NCBI GenBank assembly: GCA_016705245.1
Contig: JADIYM010000015.1
Span: 62,001-126,000, forward strand
Direction: 5' to 3'
Origin: Blastocatellia bacterium
GTDB taxonomy: Bacteria > Acidobacteriota > Blastocatellia > UBA7656 > JADIYM01
Length of the DNA stretch: 64,000 nucleotides
The notes under the pieces are model-generated. The model did not search any database. It was not told the origin of the DNA and saw only the letters and a list, made by a program, of their open reading frames with translations. Of this stretch, positions 32,290 to 41,897 are shown in pieces (position 1 is the stretch's first letter; every line of letters begins with the position of its first letter). The position numbers were made by a program, and so were the translations under genes.

Positions 32290-32751
32290 AGGTCAGTAAT
32301 TTCCTTTTGCAACGGAGGAGTTTCGAGCTGTGTGTGGTACTTCAACCCCGACTCGAAATCGGAAGCAGTGAGGCCGCTCCCTCGGATGCCGGTACCTTGG
32401 GTCAAACCCTTGACCACCGGACTCCGATCAGACAAATAAGACGCCACTTTACGGATCTCATCCAAGAAACGCAAGCAAATCGAAGGTTTCAAACCGCACG
32501 CTCCACGCCACAGCGCCCCGACTCCGGCAGCCATTGTGGAGCTATTTCACACTGCGCGACCCACTTGTATAACACAAAGGTTGCTTAAAGACGCAACGAA
32601 AAACGAGCCGCGCGAGAAAACATTCTCAATCTCCGTAAGTTGCTGTGAATGTTGCGGATTCAGTCTGTACCGCCGATAGATGAGGTGACCAGCGGTCACG
32701 TTTGGGCTCCAAGTCATCGATCATCTGATCGTTTGACCCAGGCCCAAGCGA
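32290..32751. other. Non-coding stretch upstream of the radical SAM gene
   Basis: No reading frame with family resemblance on either strand. The part 32540-32660 is richer in A and T than the surroundings, and on the minus strand contains TTATACAAG, a possible -10 region for the radical SAM gene. Small inverted repeats such as GGTCAAACCCTTGACC (about 32401) are visible. A long regulated leader is possible but not shown. Confidence 0.4.
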
Positions 32752-32886
32752 GCGAGGAACCGACGGTCTTGACCAAGACGCGCCGAACCAGCGAGGGGCC
32801 GACTCAACAACTTACGACGCGCCGATACTAGCGAGGGGCCGACGGCCACAACTCACGACGCGCCGAAACTACAGTCGGCCCCTCGC
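32752..32886 (+). repeat. Three diverged tandem units and an inverted copy
   Basis: Units starting at 32752, 32791 and 32831 (39-42 bp) each begin GCGAGG, continue CCGAC or similar, have a variable middle, and end ACGCGCCGAAACTA or a variant. The inverse GTCGGCCCCTCGC follows at about 32873 and can pair with the third unit. The units differ too much, and are too few, for a CRISPR array. Confidence 0.6.
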
Positions 32887-33000
32887 TGCGCTCGGGGTTC
32901 TGGGTCAAACGGGGTGCGTTTCCACGGCCGGTCAAATTGGAGATGAGCTGACCGTAAGGGCCGTTATCAGACGCATCGTAGTACTTTGGTCCGGTCCAAT

Positions 33001-33150
<150 letters not shown>

Positions 33151-33177
33151 CGCAGTTTCGATACAGCGTCGGATCAG

Positions 33178-33540
33178 GTGGGGCGACACGTTCGTGTTAG
33201 GATCGCCCACATCTTGAAGCCGCTTTCACCAATCGAGCCGACCCTCCCGTCGGATGACCCGGCTGCAGTGGTCGCGGCCGTTCGACAGGCTGCTCTCGTT
33301 TTCTACGTCGATGGTACCTGGAAGCCGTTTCCGCTCGACTCACCTGAAAGCCGGATCACGAAGCCCGCGGCCGACACGCACGTTCAGTTCAATCATCTCC
33401 CCGGTCGGCCGCCGCACGCGGAGTACCGCGGACCACTTGGACGGTGGTGGGTCCGGATCGATGCGCGAAGCGGGATGCCCGTCGAAGACCCGCAGTTCGT
33501 TCCGAGCCGAGCCGGTCTGTCCACTCCGTACGTCAACTGA
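33178..33540 (+). CDS. Possible small protein, 5' end uncertain
   Basis: An open frame runs from the poly-G tract to 33540 and its last 110 residues look coding: balanced residues with SDDPAAVVAAVRQAALVFYV and LGRWWVRIDARSGMPVEDPQ. I recognise no family. A GTG at 33178 is a formal start, but the true 5' end may lie in sequence lost at the poly-G join. No signal peptide or membrane segment is seen. Confidence 0.4.
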   Translation: MGRHVRVRIAHILKPLSPIEPTLPSDDPAAVVAAVRQAALVFYVDGTWKPFPLDSPESRITKPAADTHVQFNHLPGRPPHAEYRGPLGRWWVRIDARSGMPVEDPQFVPSRAGLSTPYVN

Positions 33541-33724
33541 CGCGTTTCGTCGGACGCAGTTGGATTCGACGATGTCCGCCTGCCTGCGAGTGTCGGCGAA
33601 ACCGGAGGCGCCCTTCGACGTATGAGGGGGACGTGCGTCAGATTCGACATTCTACGCCTATTGACGGACGGCGGTTCACAGCGGACCTGTCGCCGGAGCT
33701 CCCTTTCGATCGGATGCGTCGCCA

Positions 33725-35848
33725 ATGAGTAACGAGAGCTCGGCATCCGGATCGGATTCGCTGGGGAAGTTCGCTCCGCAAGCGACGTTCCTCCTCATTC
33801 TCGTCGCGCTCATTGACTCGCAGCTCATCGGCGCCATTGCGCCAGGAGTGGCCGAGGGGCTCAGTGTCCGTCCGTCCATCGTAGCGTGGGGCGTCACCGT
33901 ATACGCGATTGCCGCGGCGGGGGTGGCGCTCTGGCTCGCTTTCTGGCACCAGCTCCGCGACTCGACGAAGTGGCTGCCGCGATCGGCGCTGCTTTTCGGC
34001 GTCGGCAGCCTAATTACGGCGACGGCGCCGCATATCGGCATCTTCTTTGTCGGGCGGGCCGTCGCGGGCTTTGCCGGCGGCATGATCTCGGCACTGGCCA
34101 TCGCGGCGCTGGCGAACTCGGCCAGTTACGATCGGCGCGGCCGGCGAATGAGCTGGGTCGCCGTGGCGTACTTCCTTGCTCCCGTTTTCGGGGTACCCGT
34201 CGGCGCATTGCTTGCTGGCGGATACGGCTGGCGTCCAGTGTTTGCCGTGTCGGCGGTCCTTTCGGTCGGCGCGGCCATTCTCGTGGCGCTTCTTCCCCTC
34301 CCGTCGGTCATCTCGGACGAGTCGCGCGATCGACACGCGCCGGTCGACGACCGCCGCAGCGGTGTCGCGGGACTCTGGCAGCTGGCGAGCCGAACCCGAA
34401 GCACGCGCCTGGGCATAATAAGCGCGTTCTTTGTGTCGGGCGGACTCGTCGGTTTCACGTCGTTTCTCGGTATCTGGCTGACAAAGGGTTTTGGCGCAAG
34501 TCCGCGAGCCGTGTCGCTCGTTTATCTTGCCGCCGGACTCGGTGCCGTCGGTGGCGGCGCACTCTGGGGACTGCTTGCAGACCGGATCGGCAAACGGCGC
34601 GTCGCCGTGACCAGCAGCAGGCTCATGGCGCTAGCACTCGTCGTGGTCCCGGCGATCGCGTGGGGGACACCGCTTTTTGTGCTCATCGCCGTCACCGCGC
34701 TTTTCGCGGCGCTGCGCGTCGCTCCGCTTCAGGCACTCGTAACCGAAATCGTCTCTCGCGACGACAGGGCGGTCTACATCGCGCTGCGCAATGCCGCATC
34801 CCAGCTCGGTATCGCCACGGCGGTGGCAATTTCCCAACCCGCGTTCGATCGCTTTGGCATGGTTGGCGTCGGAGCCGTCTGCTGTGTCGCGACGATTCTC
34901 GCCTGGATCGGCATCGCCAGAATTGACGATCCGCACGAACACGGACGCGTCGTCACGTCGAGACGACGACTCGTCACGATTGCGCGCGCTGCGATCGTAG
35001 CGGTCCTACTCGTCACGCTCGGACTGCCGTGGATGCTCAGCATCCTGGTCACGAAAGCCGTGACGCGGACCGACGAACGCAACCGACCCGACACGCCAGC
35101 TACGTTCGGAGCCACGTTCGAAGACGTGTCGTTTCCTTCGCTCGACGGGAATACAGTGTCGGGCTGGTGGCTGCCGGGCTCGGATCGGCAGACGACCATC
35201 GTGATGACACACGGCATGTTCCGTTCGCGCTGGGAGTTGCTGCCGCGAGCAGTTGATTTCTGGAAGCGCGGATACGAGGTGCTCGTCTACGACATGCGAC
35301 GCCACGGCCGGAGCGGTGGCGAGTTCGTGAGCCTTGGCTTTGACGAGCGCCACGATGTCGAAGCCGCGATGGCTTTTGCGAAGTCCCGGGCACCGGAAAA
35401 TCGGATCGTGCTTTTCGGCGTCTCGATGGGTGGCGCTGCAACACTGATGGCGGCGGCGGAAACCGAAGGTGTGGCTGCGGTCGTCGCCGACAGCTCGTTC
35501 CTGTCGCTCGAGCACACGGTGGACCACCATCTTGCCCTCGCCGGGATACCAACGATTCCCTTCGCGGCGATGCTGACCTGGATGACCGCACTTCGGCTGG
35601 GATTCCGTCCGGCACAGTTCGACGTCCGGATCGCCGTGACGCACATAACGGTCCCCATCCTCTTTATTGGCGGCACGAAAGACATCCGCATGCCGGTCGA
35701 GACGGTGCTCGAGCCGCTTTCGGCGGCGTCCGCCAGTCCGTTATCTCGAAAGCTGGTCGTTGATGGCGCGACCCACGGTCATGCGTATCCGACCGCGCCC
35801 GAGGCCTACGTGAACACCGTCGACGAGTTCCTCCGGTCCGTTCCGTAG
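33725..35848 (+). CDS. MFS transporter fused to an alpha/beta hydrolase
   Basis: A 707-residue two-domain protein. Residues 15-400 form a 12-helix major facilitator: motif-A-like LWGLLADRIGKRRVAV lies between the two halves and GRAVAGFAGGMISALAIAAL is in helix 4. After one more membrane helix (about 415-440) comes a soluble alpha/beta hydrolase (about 465-700) with TIVMTHGMFRSRWELLP (oxyanion region), the nucleophile in FGVSMGGA, an acid in GGTKDIRMP and a His in GATHGHAYP. The hydrolase faces one side of the same membrane, so it may process what the transporter moves. The frame is continuous and no start is needed between the domains. It is a single gene, with TPR gene 76 nt downstream. Confidence 0.82.
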   Translation: MSNESSASGSDSLGKFAPQATFLLILVALIDSQLIGAIAPGVAEGLSVRPSIVAWGVTVYAIAAAGVALWLAFWHQLRDSTKWLPRSALLFGVGSLITATAPHIGIFFVGRAVAGFAGGMISALAIAALANSASYDRRGRRMSWVAVAYFLAPVFGVPVGALLAGGYGWRPVFAVSAVLSVGAAILVALLPLPSVISDESRDRHAPVDDRRSGVAGLWQLASRTRSTRLGIISAFFVSGGLVGFTSFLGIWLTKGFGASPRAVSLVYLAAGLGAVGGGALWGLLADRIGKRRVAVTSSRLMALALVVVPAIAWGTPLFVLIAVTALFAALRVAPLQALVTEIVSRDDRAVYIALRNAASQLGIATAVAISQPAFDRFGMVGVGAVCCVATILAWIGIARIDDPHEHGRVVTSRRRLVTIARAAIVAVLLVTLGLPWMLSILVTKAVTRTDERNRPDTPATFGATFEDVSFPSLDGNTVSGWWLPGSDRQTTIVMTHGMFRSRWELLPRAVDFWKRGYEVLVYDMRRHGRSGGEFVSLGFDERHDVEAAMAFAKSRAPENRIVLFGVSMGGAATLMAAAETEGVAAVVADSSFLSLEHTVDHHLALAGIPTIPFAAMLTWMTALRLGFRPAQFDVRIAVTHITVPILFIGGTKDIRMPVETVLEPLSAASASPLSRKLVVDGATHGHAYPTAPEAYVNTVDEFLRSVP

Positions 35849-35924
35849 GCAGTTGGGTGAAACCCGATCCCTGCGATGGCGTATCAGCCGCAGACGCAAC
35901 CAAACCCTTTGGAGGAGACCCTGC

Positions 35925-37219
35925 ATGAAATTCCGCACGACGCTCAAAACCGTCGGCGTCGCGATCGCCGTGGTGATCGTGGCTGCAGTCTCGACGGCCG
36001 GCGCGAGCGCTGCGCCCGCCGGCAAGAAGTTCACGTGGTCCACGACCTCGCCCGTCGCGCTTGAAGCCACCGCCCAGGTGATTCGCGCGACCGAGACGTT
36101 CCAGTTCGGCCCGCCGATATTTGCGATCGCCAAGAAGGCCGTGGACGCCGATCCGAACTATGCGTTTGGCTACTACCTCTGCGCTACGTACGCTGCGTCA
36201 CCGGCAGAGGCAAAGCCGTTCCAGGAGAAGGCCGTCGAACTGCTGAAGAATGCTTCGGACGGCGAACGCCGCTACATTGAGGCCGTCTTTCTCGTTCGGT
36301 CCCAGCAGGCCGACAAGGCGCTTCCGATTCTCCAGGATCTCCACAAGACCTACCCCGACGAGCGACTCGTGATGATGATGCTCGGTCAGGTCAGCCTCAA
36401 CACGGGCGACGTCGCGACGGCGAAACATCTCTTCGAGATGGCCGTGAAGGCCGACAACACGACGCCGCGCGCGATGTCGTTTCTCGGCAACGTAAACATT
36501 CTGCAGGGCGACTATGCAGCGGCGCGCAAGCAGTACCAGCACGCTCTCAAGGCCAGCACTGCAAACATTGCGCCGTTTGGCCCCTACACGGGACTCGCAT
36601 ACTCCTACATCTACGAGGGGAAATACGACGACGCCATTGCGACGCTGAAGCAGTGGAAGGACAACTACGTGAAGGCCGGCAACAACGCGAACTTCCCGGA
36701 GGTGTTCATCTGGAACGCCATCGGTCGCGTGTACCTCGAGAGCGGACGTCCCGCCGAGGCCATTCCCTTCTATGAAGGTGGATACAAGTCAGTCGAAGCC
36801 AGCAGCCTCGAGGCAATCGAGAAGCAGATCTGGTATGGCCGGGTTCATCACGGCAAGGGCCGCGCGCTCGCGAAGCTCGGCAAACATCAGGAAGCCTGGG
36901 CCGAGGCCGAGGCGATCAAGAAGATGATCGACGAGGGCGGTGAGCGCGGAAGGAATTCGTCCACGCGTATCACTACATTGCGGGATACCTGAAGCTCGAG
37001 GCCGGTGACTTTGCCGCGGCGATCGAGCACATGAAGCAATCGGATCTCACCGATCCGTTCCACATGCTCATTCTCGCCCGGGCGTACGACAAGGCGGGAG
37101 ACAAGGAGAACGCCATCAAGTCGTACGAGGCGATCACGAAGTCGAAGGTCGTCAACATGGAGCGCGCGTTGTCCGTTCCGGAAGCAACACGGCGGCTCAA
37201 GGCGCTCAAGACGGCGTAG
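35925..37219 (+). CDS. Secreted TPR-repeat protein (one frameshift)
   Basis: About 431 residues with signal peptide (VGVAIAVVIVAAVSTAGASA) and then tetratricopeptide repeats over most of its length: PPIFAIAKKAVDADPNYAFG, ALPILQDLHKTYPDERLVMM, AKHLFEMAVKADNTTPRAMS, ARKQYQHALKAS, AIATLKQWKDNYVKAG and AIPFYEGGYKSVEA. A protein-binding scaffold in the periplasm is likely. The frame shifts near 36945; EFVHAYHYIAGYLKLEAGDF continues the last repeats and ends at 37219. GGAGGAGA lies about 7 nt before the ATG. Just inside the stop the DNA has a small GCGTAGACG tandem that continues into the intergenic repeat. Confidence 0.75.
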
Positions 37220-37272
37220 ACGGCGTAGACGGCACAGACAGCGTAGACGGATTGTCGTCGACGGCCTCGCCT

Positions 37273-37366
37273 CCTGCGCGAAGCGCCTTGGAGTGCGGCG
37301 CAAAGCGCTGCTTTGGATCGATCCAAAGCGGCGCTTTGCGCCGCTCCAAGGCGCTTCGCGCAGGAA
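37273..37366. repeat. Palindromic intergenic element, family C copy 1
   Basis: An almost perfect palindrome of about 94 bp centred on GGATCGATCC at 37317: the arm with TGCGCGAAGCGCCTTGGAG and CGGCGCAAAGCG pairs with CGCTTTGCGCCG and CTCCAAGGCGCTTCGCGCA. It lies between two convergent genes and could act as a bidirectional terminator. Copy 2 is at 57079-57163. Confidence 0.85.
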
Positions 37367-37371
37367 GTGGG

Positions 37372-37917
37372 CTAACTGTCCACCGAGAACCCGATCTGTT
37401 TCGCACCATCGCCAGTCGAGAACGTGAGCGTCGTTCGCCGCTTTCCATCCTTGATGTTCACGGTGTTCACCTGATCGTCGAACAACTCGAAGAACAGCTT
37501 GTTCTCGAGCCGTCCTCCATCGAGCTGCCCGTTGAGCGGCGCCTCGACAAAAAGCCACACGACGTCAACCGAGGTTTCCCGCCCGATCCAGCTGAATGCC
37601 AGGCGCTTGCCATTCGCCCCTTCGATCCCGAGCGATGCCGAGACGTAGTCGAGCGCAAGCGCATCGAACCCGACCGTCGTTCCGAGCCGCACACGGCGTC
37701 CGGTGCGACGCGTCAGCGCTTCCTCGAGGTCGTCGACGAAGACCCGAATTCCGACCTCGACGGTATTCGCGGACGCGTTGACCTCGATCTGCGTCAGCGA
37801 CGCGTGAAACGTATGCGCGGCCACCACGCGCGGCCACACGGCGACCATCAGGATGCAGATTCCCGCGGCTGCGACTCCCCGCGCCGCGACTCGGATCGGA
37901 TCTCGCCTGCCGCTCAC
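37372..37917 (-). CDS. Exported DUF6702-like protein
   Basis: A 181-residue exported protein. Signal region GVAAAGICILMVAVWPRVVAAH is followed by HTFHASLTQIEVNASANTVEVGIRVFVDDLEEAL, the pattern of the DUF6702 family (small periplasmic beta-sandwich proteins). The C-terminal half, with NKLFFELFDDQVNTVNI, also fits. The family is often beside M1 peptidases and membrane proteins; its function is unknown. GTG at 37917 overlaps the upstream M1 peptidase stop by 4 nt (GTGA), so both are in one operon. Confidence 0.7.
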   Translation of the reverse strand: MSGRRDPIRVAARGVAAAGICILMVAVWPRVVAAHTFHASLTQIEVNASANTVEVGIRVFVDDLEEALTRRTGRRVRLGTTVGFDALALDYVSASLGIEGANGKRLAFSWIGRETSVDVVWLFVEAPLNGQLDGGRLENKLFFELFDDQVNTVNIKDGKRRTTLTFSTGDGAKQIGFSVDS

Positions 37918-40256
37918 GGCGTGCCTGGAGAAGTGTTCGGCCCGGCCTCGGGTTTGCGCTCGAGCATCTGCATGGGATTCGGCTGCCGGCCGTCCTGCTT
38001 GAAGAGCTGGAATCGCGATTTCACCGGCCGTCGCGGAAAGGCGTTGTTCTCGAGGTCCGTGTCGGCCGTCTCGAGATTCGGATCGAGCACGATCGCCTTC
38101 AGCTCCTTTTTCGTCATCACGAGCTTGGAGACATCTTTGCTGTTGTAGCGCCAGATCTCCGCCGGAATCCGCAGCTCCTCCGACGTTCCGTCGGTGTATT
38201 CGAGCTTCAGGAGGACCGGCATGACGAGCCCGCCAACGTTCCGCAGCTCTACGAGATAAAAGTTCAGGCCCGAGTTCAGCAATTCCCTCTCACGCGGCGA
38301 TAGCCCAGCGACGAACTTCGCATACGCCTCGCGCTCACGAGGTGTCACTGCAAACCGATCGTACGTGTTGTAGAAGTCCTTTAGCGAAGGATCCCTGTCC
38401 ACCGCTTTCGGAATGGCCTTGTTGCGCTGCTCCGAGAGCGAATCGGGACGAGCATCCTCCTCGGCCTTGCGCGCCGGGTTCTCGACGTCGGGATCTCGCG
38501 TGTCGATAGTGAACTGGCGGACACGCTCGATCGAGATGTCGACGCGGTCCGTGGAATAGAACCAGCCGTGCCAGAACCAGTCGAGATCGATGGCCGAGGC
38601 GTCCTCCATCGTGCGGAAGAAGTCGGCCGGCATCGGCCGCTTGAACTTCCAGCGGCGCGCGTATTCCTTGAACGCCTTGTCAAAGAGGTCGCGGCCGAGA
38701 ATGGTCTCTCGAAGTATGTTCAGGGCCGTCGCCGGCTTGGCGTACGCATTGTTGCCGAACTGAAGCAGTGACTCAGAGTTCGTCATGATCGGCACCTGGT
38801 CGGTGCTCGACATGTATTCGACGATGTTGCGCGGCTCGCCGCGGCCCGATGGATATGTCTCCTCCCACTCCCGCTCGGAGAGGTACTGCAGGAAGGTGTT
38901 GAGGCCTTCGTCCATCCACGTCCACTGCCGCTCGTCCGAGTTGACGATCATCGGGAAATAGTTGTGCCCGACCTCGTGGATCACGACCGTGATCAGCCCG
39001 TATTTCGATCGCGCCGAGTAGGTGCCGTCTTCCTCTGGCCGCGGGCCGTTGAAGCAGATCATCGGGTACTCCATTCCACCGACCGGCGCGTTCACCGAGA
39101 TCGCGACCGGATACGGATACGTGAAGGTGTACCTCGAGTAGACGTCGAGAGTGTGCGTAATCGCTGCTGTCGAATACTGGCCCCACAGCGGATTGCCCTC
39201 CTTCGGATAGAAGGACATGGCCATCACGCGGTTGCCCCCGACGTCATGCCTGTGTGCGTCCCAGATGAACTTGCGCGAGGACGCGAACGCGAAGTCACGC
39301 ACGTTCTGGGCCTTGAAGATCCACGTCTTCTTGCCGGAGGGCTTCGCCGATTCGGCGGCCTTCACTTCATCGGGTGTGACGATTTGAACCGGTTTGGCTG
39401 CCGTCTCGGCGATCTTGAGCCGCTGGCGCTGCGTCGCGGTCAGCACGGCTTCCGGATTCTGTAGAACGCCGGTCGCCGCGACGACGTGGTCGTTCGGAAC
39501 GGTCAGACGCACGAGATAGTCACCGAATTCGAGCGAGAACTCGCCGCTCCCGAGGAACTGCTTGTGCTGCCAGCCGTTCGCGTCCGTGTACGGAGCCATC
39601 CGCGGAAACCACTGCGCGATGGCGTAGAGATAGTTCCCGTCCTTCTCGAAGTACTCGTACCCAGAACGCGAACGGACCTTCCGGGCGTTGTTGATGTTGT
39701 AGCTCCACGCGACCGAGAACGAAACGACACCCCCAGGCGCCAGCGGCTCGCGAAGGTCGACGCGCATCATCGTCTTCACGATGGTGTAATTGAGGGGCTG
39801 TCCCTTGGCGTCCTTGACCGATGCGATCACGTGTCCGCCTTCGAACGTGGCTCGCGTGAGCATCCCGTCGAGTTGATCGAACGATGTCCGGTCGAGCGTC
39901 GGTGCCGTCGCCGTCAGCTGGGTGTCCGAGCCCTTCGCGAGCATGTTCTGGTCGAGCTGCAGCCACAGGTAGACGAGAGAGTCCGGCGAGTGATTCCGGT
40001 ACGTGATCGTCTCGGACCCGGTGATGCGCTGCGCCGCGTCGTCGAGCTCGACGTCGATCACGTGGTCGGCGCGCTGCTGCCAGTACTGATGACCCGGCGC
40101 CCCCGACGCGGTTCGATAGGTGTTCGGCGTCGGAAGTATCTCTTCGAGCTGACGGAACTTGTCCTCTCGAGGAGAGCGGACGGTTTCAGGTGACTGGGCC
40201 GTAGCTGTGAGAACCGAGGACAAGCAGACGAGGACGGCGGCGATGACTCGAATCAT
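37914..40256 (-). CDS. M1-family metallopeptidase (exported)
   Basis: A 780-residue zinc aminopeptidase-like protein with signal peptide (VIAAVLVCLSSVLTATAQ). The catalytic motif is HEVGH in VVIHEVGHNYFP, with the third zinc ligand Glu in WMDEGLNTF 19 or so residues later; the substrate-binding GGMEY (for GAMEN) lies before it. A soluble C-terminal region of about 200 residues ends in a Pro-rich tail. Such proteins trim peptides in the periplasm or outside the cell. The ATG directly precedes the signal peptide. It is followed by the overlapping DUF6702-like gene. Confidence 0.88.
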   Translation of the reverse strand: MIRVIAAVLVCLSSVLTATAQSPETVRSPREDKFRQLEEILPTPNTYRTASGAPGHQYWQQRADHVIDVELDDAAQRITGSETITYRNHSPDSLVYLWLQLDQNMLAKGSDTQLTATAPTLDRTSFDQLDGMLTRATFEGGHVIASVKDAKGQPLNYTIVKTMMRVDLREPLAPGGVVSFSVAWSYNINNARKVRSRSGYEYFEKDGNYLYAIAQWFPRMAPYTDANGWQHKQFLGSGEFSLEFGDYLVRLTVPNDHVVAATGVLQNPEAVLTATQRQRLKIAETAAKPVQIVTPDEVKAAESAKPSGKKTWIFKAQNVRDFAFASSRKFIWDAHRHDVGGNRVMAMSFYPKEGNPLWGQYSTAAITHTLDVYSRYTFTYPYPVAISVNAPVGGMEYPMICFNGPRPEEDGTYSARSKYGLITVVIHEVGHNYFPMIVNSDERQWTWMDEGLNTFLQYLSEREWEETYPSGRGEPRNIVEYMSSTDQVPIMTNSESLLQFGNNAYAKPATALNILRETILGRDLFDKAFKEYARRWKFKRPMPADFFRTMEDASAIDLDWFWHGWFYSTDRVDISIERVRQFTIDTRDPDVENPARKAEEDARPDSLSEQRNKAIPKAVDRDPSLKDFYNTYDRFAVTPREREAYAKFVAGLSPRERELLNSGLNFYLVELRNVGGLVMPVLLKLEYTDGTSEELRIPAEIWRYNSKDVSKLVMTKKELKAIVLDPNLETADTDLENNAFPRRPVKSRFQLFKQDGRQPNPMQMLERKPEAGPNTSPGTP

Positions 40257-40348
40257 GGACGGAATCGACTCCCGAGTTTGAGCTGGAAACGTGGGGGAGT
40301 CGAGAGATTACCATCCGCCGCAATCGACCGTCACGTTACTCTCCCTGT

Positions 40349-40431
40349 CTCAGTGGCTCTGTGTCTCCGTGCGCGCAGCGCTCTTCATGGGTGTGAAGAC
40401 GCTACGCACACGGAGACACGGAGGCACTGAG
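40349..40431. repeat. Palindromic intergenic element, family B copy 1
   Basis: The arm 40349-40380 (CTCAGTGGCTCTGTGTCTCC, then GTGCGCGCAGCG) pairs with 40400-40431 (CGCTACGCACACGGAGACAC, then GGAGGCACTGAG). It lies between the M1 peptidase start and the Spy-like gene end. Copy 2 is at 43531-43632. Confidence 0.8.
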
Positions 40432-40458
40432 GCGCTGAGTCCCAAATGACGCGTGGTC

Positions 40459-40848
40459 TCACTTCGATTCGCCAATCGACCGATCAAAGATCGCCCGACG
40501 CTCGGCGACCAGGCGGTCGAAGATCACGCGTTGCTCGGGCGTCAGCTTCGTACCGATTCGCTCCTGCGCCCGCTCGAACACGTCCTTCACGTCGGCCAGC
40601 AGGGTCGGATGCTCCACCATGAATTGCCTTCGCGCGGAAATGATCTCTTCCCGGATCTGCGACTCCTGCTCAGACGTCAGCGACAGTTCGCGATCGAGAA
40701 GCATTACGGTCGCCTGGGCGACGGGCTCCGGCGACGACGCGATACTTCGCTCGATGCGGACGCGCACGAGGTGCATGCCCGCCGCGCCTGCCACCGCCCC
40801 GACCAGGAACACGGCAACCACCACCGCATACGCGCGCCACCCGTTCAT
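40459..40848 (-). CDS. Spy/CnrX-like periplasmic metal or stress sensor
   Basis: A 129-residue protein with one N-terminal membrane helix (AYAVVVAVFLVGAVAGAAGM) and a long helical periplasmic part. It carries LTSEQESQIREEI and LTPEQRVIFDRLV, two LTxxQ-type motifs of the Spy/CpxP/CnrX fold. GGGAGG lies before the ATG at 40848, which overlaps the anti-sigma stop by 4 nt (ATGA). In this order it likely senses metal or misfolded protein and acts on the anti-sigma factor. Confidence 0.7.
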   Translation of the reverse strand: MNGWRAYAVVVAVFLVGAVAGAAGMHLVRVRIERSIASSPEPVAQATVMLLDRELSLTSEQESQIREEIISARRQFMVEHPTLLADVKDVFERAQERIGTKLTPEQRVIFDRLVAERRAIFDRSIGESK

Positions 40849-41231
40849 CGCGACCCTCCCGTACTTTTTTCGCCCGGAGAGGCCAGCAGGACGGCGCCAA
40901 GCACCGCGTCGCTCCCGCCGTTGCGAGCCAGGGCCTGCGCCACGGCGGCCTCGCGCTCGCTCGCCAAAACAGCCGACTCGTACCCGGCCGCGCCAACGAG
41001 CAGCAGCGCGACGACCGCAAACACCGGCAGCAGTCTGACAGCAGCCAAGGCCACCGGCGTCCGTGTCGCGGTGCTTCTGCTGTCGCGCGAGAGTGCTCGA
41101 ATGCGCGCCGCAAAGTACGGCGGCGCTTCTAGCGGCGGAGCGGGATCCGACGCGGCCTCGAAGAGCGATCGAAGGCGCTCCGCCTTGGCATCGGCTTTGA
41201 CGTTCGTGTCCTTGTCGTTGTGACCATTCAC
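40845..41231 (-). CDS. Probable anti-sigma factor with one membrane helix
   Basis: A 128-residue protein: an N-terminal cytoplasmic part of about 60 residues (RLRSLFEAASDPAPPLEAPP, then YFAARIRAL) and one membrane helix (LLPVFAVVALLLVGAAGYES). No zinc-binding motif is seen. Position directly behind an ECF sigma gene, with the GTG start overlapping its stop by 4 nt, and before a Spy/CnrX-like protein supports a CnrY-like role: holding the sigma factor at the membrane. The sequence alone does not prove this. Confidence 0.6.
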   Translation of the reverse strand: MNGHNDKDTNVKADAKAERLRSLFEAASDPAPPLEAPPYFAARIRALSRDSRSTATRTPVALAAVRLLPVFAVVALLLVGAAGYESAVLASEREAAVAQALARNGGSDAVLGAVLLASPGEKSTGGSR

Positions 41232-41866
41232 GATCTCTTCCTCCCCACCCGCTTCTCAGCCGGCGCAAGCATTGCCTTCAACTTCCGTCGAGCGCGAAAC
41301 GCACGGACCTTCACGTTCACGACGGACCAGCCGGTCAGGTCGGCGACATCCGCCGCCGAACGATCCTCGAGCACCATGAGCGTCAGCACGAGCCGCTCGG
41401 CAGGCTGCAGCATCGCGAGCATCTCATCCGCGGCGATCCGGGCCTGCTCCTGCCGCCAGAATGAAGCGCCGTCGCCGGCCTCCGCATCCGGTCCCGGTGA
41501 ATCCGCTGCCGGATCGGCGACTGATTCGATCGGTGTCTCGGGTCGACGACGAGAGCGCCGCAGCGCGTCGTAGCACGCATTGACCGCGATTCGCGAGAGC
41601 CAGTGCTCGAGCGGCACCTCGCCACGATACGAACCGATCGAAATGAACGCCTTGAGAAAGACCTCTTGATGAATCTCTTCAGCGGCGTCCGGCTGCCGAA
41701 AGAACCGACCTGCGATTCCTGCAACACGGGCGAAATGGCGTTCGACGAGCTCGTCGAACGCCGCTTCGTCGCCCCCGGCGATACGCTCGGCGAGTCGCCG
41801 GTCCGCGGCGAGATTCGTCGTCGGATCGGCGAGACTCGCCGGCGCCAATCGGTGCATGAACAACAT
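41228..41866 (-). CDS. ECF-type RNA polymerase sigma factor
   Basis: Extracytoplasmic-function sigma factor of about 212 residues. Region 2 runs AAFDELVERHFARVAGIAGR, then AAEEIHQEVFLKAFISIGSYRG and WLSRIAVNACYDALRR. Region 4 contains LVLTLMVLEDRSAADVADLT and VKVRAFRARRKLK (HTH). A longer frame reaches 41941, but it would overlap the preceding Spy gene; Met at 41866 or GTG at 41884 is more likely, and TAGAAT lies upstream of both. It probably controls the envelope-stress genes around it, namely the anti-sigma factor and the two Spy-like proteins. Confidence 0.85.
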   Translation of the reverse strand: MLFMHRLAPASLADPTTNLAADRRLAERIAGGDEAAFDELVERHFARVAGIAGRFFRQPDAAEEIHQEVFLKAFISIGSYRGEVPLEHWLSRIAVNACYDALRRSRRRPETPIESVADPAADSPGPDAEAGDGASFWRQEQARIAADEMLAMLQPAERLVLTLMVLEDRSAADVADLTGWSVVNVKVRAFRARRKLKAMLAPAEKRVGRKRS

Positions 41867-41897
41867 ACTGAGCGTTTTGCTCACGAGCGTTCCGATT

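Noticed and set aside
32752..32886. Possible CRISPR array
   Set aside because: Only three diverged units with unequal lengths, no constant repeat plus unique spacer pattern, and no cas gene in the window.
37200..37255. GCGTAGACG microsatellite as a regulatory repeat
   Set aside because: Only a few imperfect units at the end of the TPR gene; it looks like chance or slippage next to the family C palindrome.
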